NCBI GenBank assembly: GCA_964591605.1
Contig: CAZQEN010000163.1
Span: 1-16,091 of the forward strand
DNA from: CAYLLT01 sp964591605
Lineage (GTDB): Bacteria; Planctomycetota; Phycisphaerae; UBA1845; PWPN01
Reading direction: 5' to 3'
Length of the DNA: 16,091 nt
In this document: one piece after another, positions 13,190 through 16,091 of the stretch
Position numbering within the stretch: position 1 is the first letter of the stretch
How the letters are laid out: every line of letters begins with the position of its first letter
Notes under the pieces: generated by a model
What the model saw: the letters and a program-made list of their open reading frames with translations, nothing else
Databases searched by the model: none
What the model was told of the DNA's origin: nothing
Translations under genes and position numbers: made by a program

Positions 13190-16091
13190 ATGATCGTCCA
13201 CAGAGATGAACCTATCAGACTGAGACGAGTGCTTATACTTCTGGCAGGTGCCATCATCGGACTGACCGCACCAGGGGCAGGGTACGCGCAGACCTGTTTC
13301 TCGGACGCCTTCCTGTATGGCGACGGCAACCTGGCCGGAAACGAGAACTGGACGGGCGGCGCGGGCCGCATTCTGCTCGAGACAGGTCAGATCAAGCTGG
13401 ATTTCTCGACGGGCGATGCCACGGGGAACTCGAGCGCCAGCTTTCCGGTATCGTGTCCAATCTGTCCCACCGATGGTACGATCACCGTTACCATCTACAT
13501 GAAGCAGATCGGCACCAATACGAACCAAGGCAACAACTACAGCATCGAGTTTAGTGGTTACAGCGACCCCAACAAGATATATCCCATCAGCGATACGGAC
13601 CTGCAACCGATGGCCCGCTGGTACGGGACTGCAACCACCGCGGTCCCGCGTGTCGGCAATAATCTCGGACCCGCCGTCACGCTAACCTCGACCTATGTCA
13701 AACTCCAGGCGGTGATCAGCCCGGCCCTTCGCAAGACCGACTTTTACCATGATGGAATCGGTCCGGACACCGTCAACTGGCCAGCACCGAACGACAGTCA
13801 ACTCCATGGGTTCGGTTATCCCGAGACGATTTCCAGTGTCACCATTGTGGACAACAACATTGCGGGCCGAACCGGTGTTCTGTACCTGGATGACTTCTCG
13901 ATTCAGCGCTGCCCGAGCACTTGCGTCTGGAATCTGACTCCGTGGCACTCGGATTTCATCACCGAGAACTTCCTGTCGGTGGCCGAGCCGAACGGACCAG
14001 GCTTCCCACCCTCCTTCACCTTCGATCTGTTGAACAACACCGCGACGAATTCGGTCGATTACACGGTGTCGAAAGTCAAGCCGGACGGGACGACCACCAC
14101 CGCGTATGACTCCTGGCTCAGCGTGTCCCCGACAAGCGGGTCAGTCGCCTCATTCGCCACGGCCGCGCCCCCGATCACAGCCTCGATCACGGCGCCCGCC
14201 GCGCCCGGCATTTACGCTGCGGCCATCAAGGTCGCGGACAGTTGCAGCACGGTGGGTGAGCAGATCCGACCGGTCGTCCTGACGGTGGGCAGTGCTCCGT
14301 GCTTCGTCGATCCGTTCCAGTATCCGCTGGGGGATCTGGGCAGTAACGGAGGCTGGACAGGAGGCCACGGCAAGATCAAGGTCATCACCGACCCCGCCGA
14401 TGCGAACAACCTCAACGGTGTGGTCAAAGTGATCGCGGACGCGGCCGGAGGCGGGGGTGGCGCCACCGCAACCATCAACCTGGGCGGATGTCCACCCTGC
14501 GAGGACGGAACGTTCATCGTCTCAGCGCGAGTGAAAGGGGCGGCCAGCAACGGGAACAATTCGTGGGAGATGGGTTTCCTGGATTCTGCCGGGAACGAGC
14601 TTGCTCGCTGGTTTGGAACCTCGTCCGCCGTTCAGCCGAGGATCAGAGGCTCATTGCTCCCCTCGGTGAACCTGACCCTGGGCGACTTCGATGAACTCAG
14701 CGCGGTCGTCAACGTGGTCACGAATCGCACGGAGTTCTTTCACACTCCGGCCGGCGGATCTCAGACGTTGCTCGGAACGCTCAGCCATGGCGCAGATGTC
14801 GCCGGCCAAAACAACGTGGGCGACCGTGTGACCAGCGTCTATATCAGCCGCATCGGAAGAGGGGTTGGTGATGGGGCGACGGGCGATCCAATCGTTGACG
14901 ACATCCAGGTCATCTCGTGCGCGGGCGACTGCCTGGGCCGTGTTTCGCCGGACGTAAGCCAGAACGATTACACCGATTTGCCGCACGCCAAGTCGGGCGC
15001 GAGCATCACGACAACCAACGACGGGCTAACGCAATACTTCAAAGACTACATCTTCCACAACGACGGCCCGGCCTCGATCAGCTACGCGGTCGAAGAGGTG
15101 GACGCGAACGGTGCGCCCACGAACTACCCGTGGATGTCCCTCAGCAAGCCCGGCGCCGGACCGATCACCGGTGGCACGGAGGATGCGCCGGTGACGATCA
15201 CCTACGACACCACCGGCCTGGCCGACGACCTCTACCGCGGCTACATCAAGTTCACAGACAACTGCAACTCGGAGCGAACCTATACGCGGGCGATCCAGCT
15301 CAACGTGGGTCAATGCCTTGCGGATGACTTCGCCTATTCAGACGGGAGCCTCGAGTCGCAGCCCGGCTGGCGCACGGGGTTCCTGAACCAGTTGGCAGCG
15401 GTGCCGCAGCGACCCAGCGGCGCGGACCCGGTGCCGATCCAGGTCGTGGGCGGGAAGGTGGTGGTCCGCGGCAAGCCGGCGTCGGGGACCATCGAGGCGA
15501 CGCACCAGCGGTTCAATAACTGCACCGATTGCGTTGACACTGACGCGGTCACCCCGGACCTGCAGGGCGACGGGCTGATCGTGGTGCGCGTGCGAGTCAA
15601 GGGCACGACGGACGGGGGCGGGAGCCGGTTCTGGTACCTCGAGTTCACGAACAACACCGGGGTGATTCTAGCGAGCTGGCGCGGCGCGGCCACCTTCGCG
15701 GAAGGCCACTCCAACGCCGCTCTCTCGAGCTGCCTGAACGGGCAGTCACCTCCGTGTAACTCTGACGGACTCTATCACGAACTGAGGGCGGTGATCAACC
15801 CGAACACGACCACCGTCGAGGGCATTCCGGGCAACACCACTAAATACCTCCTAGACGGAGTGCCCGTGGGGGCGGATGGACTCGCCTCTCACGTGAACAC
15901 GTCTGTGAATCGCATCCAGCTCATCCGCCTGCGGCGGGACGATAATGCCAATGCGGACACTGACCCGATGATCGAGCTCGACGATTTGAGCATCTCGGAT
16001 TGCGGGCCGATTTGCGGCGACCCCATCTTTGACACTCACGACGCGAGCAATCAGACGGTGCGTGACGGTTTCGTCGATGCGCATGATCTCG
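13190..16091 (+). CDS. Large secreted modular protein: three ARWYG modules alternating with BACON/Ig-like domains (3' end outside window)
   Basis: The frame is open from ATG 13190 to the right edge (967 residues, no stop). The start has AAGGAG 10 nt upstream and a signal peptide (RLRRVLILLAGAIIGLTA, ending near GYAQ). The protein is a tandem repeat of about 336 residues. Module A (36-239, 371-576, 709-936) begins C-x2-D-x-F-x-Y-x2-G-x-L, has a C-x2-C pair (89/92, 434/437, 778/781), ARWYG-like motifs (141-146, 471-476; LASWRG 827-832), and ends in (L/V)DD. Each A is closed by C-x3-C (241/245, 577/581, 938/942). Module B (241-368, 577-708) resembles BACON/Ig-like domains (SWLSVSPTSGSV, PWMSLSKPGAG). 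At 943-967 a dockerin-like DGFVDAHDL begins. Module A matches the PEP-CTERM protein encoded at 5360. It is probably a surface or extracellular binding protein; the ligand is unknown. Confidence 0.85.
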   Translation, partial: MIVHRDEPIRLRRVLILLAGAIIGLTAPGAGYAQTCFSDAFLYGDGNLAGNENWTGGAGRILLETGQIKLDFSTGDATGNSSASFPVSCPICPTDGTITVTIYMKQIGTNTNQGNNYSIEFSGYSDPNKIYPISDTDLQPMARWYGTATTAVPRVGNNLGPAVTLTSTYVKLQAVISPALRKTDFYHDGIGPDTVNWPAPNDSQLHGFGYPETISSVTIVDNNIAGRTGVLYLDDFSIQRCPSTCVWNLTPWHSDFITENFLSVAEPNGPGFPPSFTFDLLNNTATNSVDYTVSKVKPDGTTTTAYDSWLSVSPTSGSVASFATAAPPITASITAPAAPGIYAAAIKVADSCSTVGEQIRPVVLTVGSAPCFVDPFQYPLGDLGSNGGWTGGHGKIKVITDPADANNLNGVVKVIADAAGGGGGATATINLGGCPPCEDGTFIVSARVKGAASNGNNSWEMGFLDSAGNELARWFGTSSAVQPRIRGSLLPSVNLTLGDFDELSAVVNVVTNRTEFFHTPAGGSQTLLGTLSHGADVAGQNNVGDRVTSVYISRIGRGVGDGATGDPIVDDIQVISCAGDCLGRVSPDVSQNDYTDLPHAKSGASITTTNDGLTQYFKDYIFHNDGPASISYAVEEVDANGAPTNYPWMSLSKPGAGPITGGTEDAPVTITYDTTGLADDLYRGYIKFTDNCNSERTYTRAIQLNVGQCLADDFAYSDGSLESQPGWRTGFLNQLAAVPQRPSGADPVPIQVVGGKVVVRGKPASGTIEATHQRFNNCTDCVDTDAVTPDLQGDGLIVVRVRVKGTTDGGGSRFWYLEFTNNTGVILASWRGAATFAEGHSNAALSSCLNGQSPPCNSDGLYHELRAVINPNTTTVEGIPGNTTKYLLDGVPVGADGLASHVNTSVNRIQLIRLRRDDNANADTDPMIELDDLSISDCGPICGDPIFDTHDASNQTVRDGFVDAHDL

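Noticed and set aside
13190..13300. Lipoprotein signal in the giant protein (GYAQTC)
   Set aside because: The residues before the Cys do not fit a lipobox. A normal signal peptide cut before Gln-Thr-Cys fits better.

Overview
The window looks like part of a planctomycete chromosome, probably from the Phycisphaerae or a related lineage. The DNA is GC-rich. It encodes a PEP-CTERM protein, a secreted protein ending in the Asp-rich dockerin-like tail common in this phylum, a solo prepilin-type protein with an H-Xn-DG tail, and an AraR-like GntR/LacI hybrid regulator. It also carries short intergenic repeats of kinds I recall from planctomycete genomes. The lineage call is an inference; there is no rRNA or marker gene here. 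I see no tRNA, rRNA, CRISPR array, transposase or phage gene.

Layout. 1-747 (+) is the 3' end of a CehA/McbA-type metallohydrolase gene. It converges, across a cluster of palindromic repeats (752-883), on 914-2953 (-), a secreted TIM-barrel glycoside-hydrolase-like protein. Next on the minus strand is 3059-4798, a secreted beta-propeller-like protein with an Fn3-like domain and dockerin-type tail. A 561-bp divergent region holds a palindrome, a promoter and a long leader for 5360-6136 (+), a PEP-CTERM protein. That gene ends at a strong hairpin (6173-6203) facing 6221-9694 (-), a 1157-aa secreted six-hairpin glycosidase. Upstream lie 601 bp without a gene, the pseudopilin-like gene 10296-11381 (-) and the regulator 11492-12634 (-). 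A second divergent region (12635-13189) carries operator-like palindromes and a promoter for 13190-16091 (+), a very large secreted modular protein that runs off the right edge.

How it may fit together. The secreted hydrolases and the sugar-type regulator suggest a carbohydrate-scavenging locus. The most unusual signal links the two plus-strand surface genes. Their promoters share a 24-bp block (21 of 24 identical) plus a matching downstream element at the same spacing, both have long structured leaders, and their proteins share a module marked by an ARWYG-like motif and a terminal LDD. The large protein carries this module three times, alternating with BACON/Ig-like domains and with cysteines at conserved places. 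I read this as a small co-regulated family of surface proteins. No function is known to me.

Start codons were chosen from signal peptides and Shine-Dalgarno sites. Several frames stay open far upstream of the real starts because of the high GC content.
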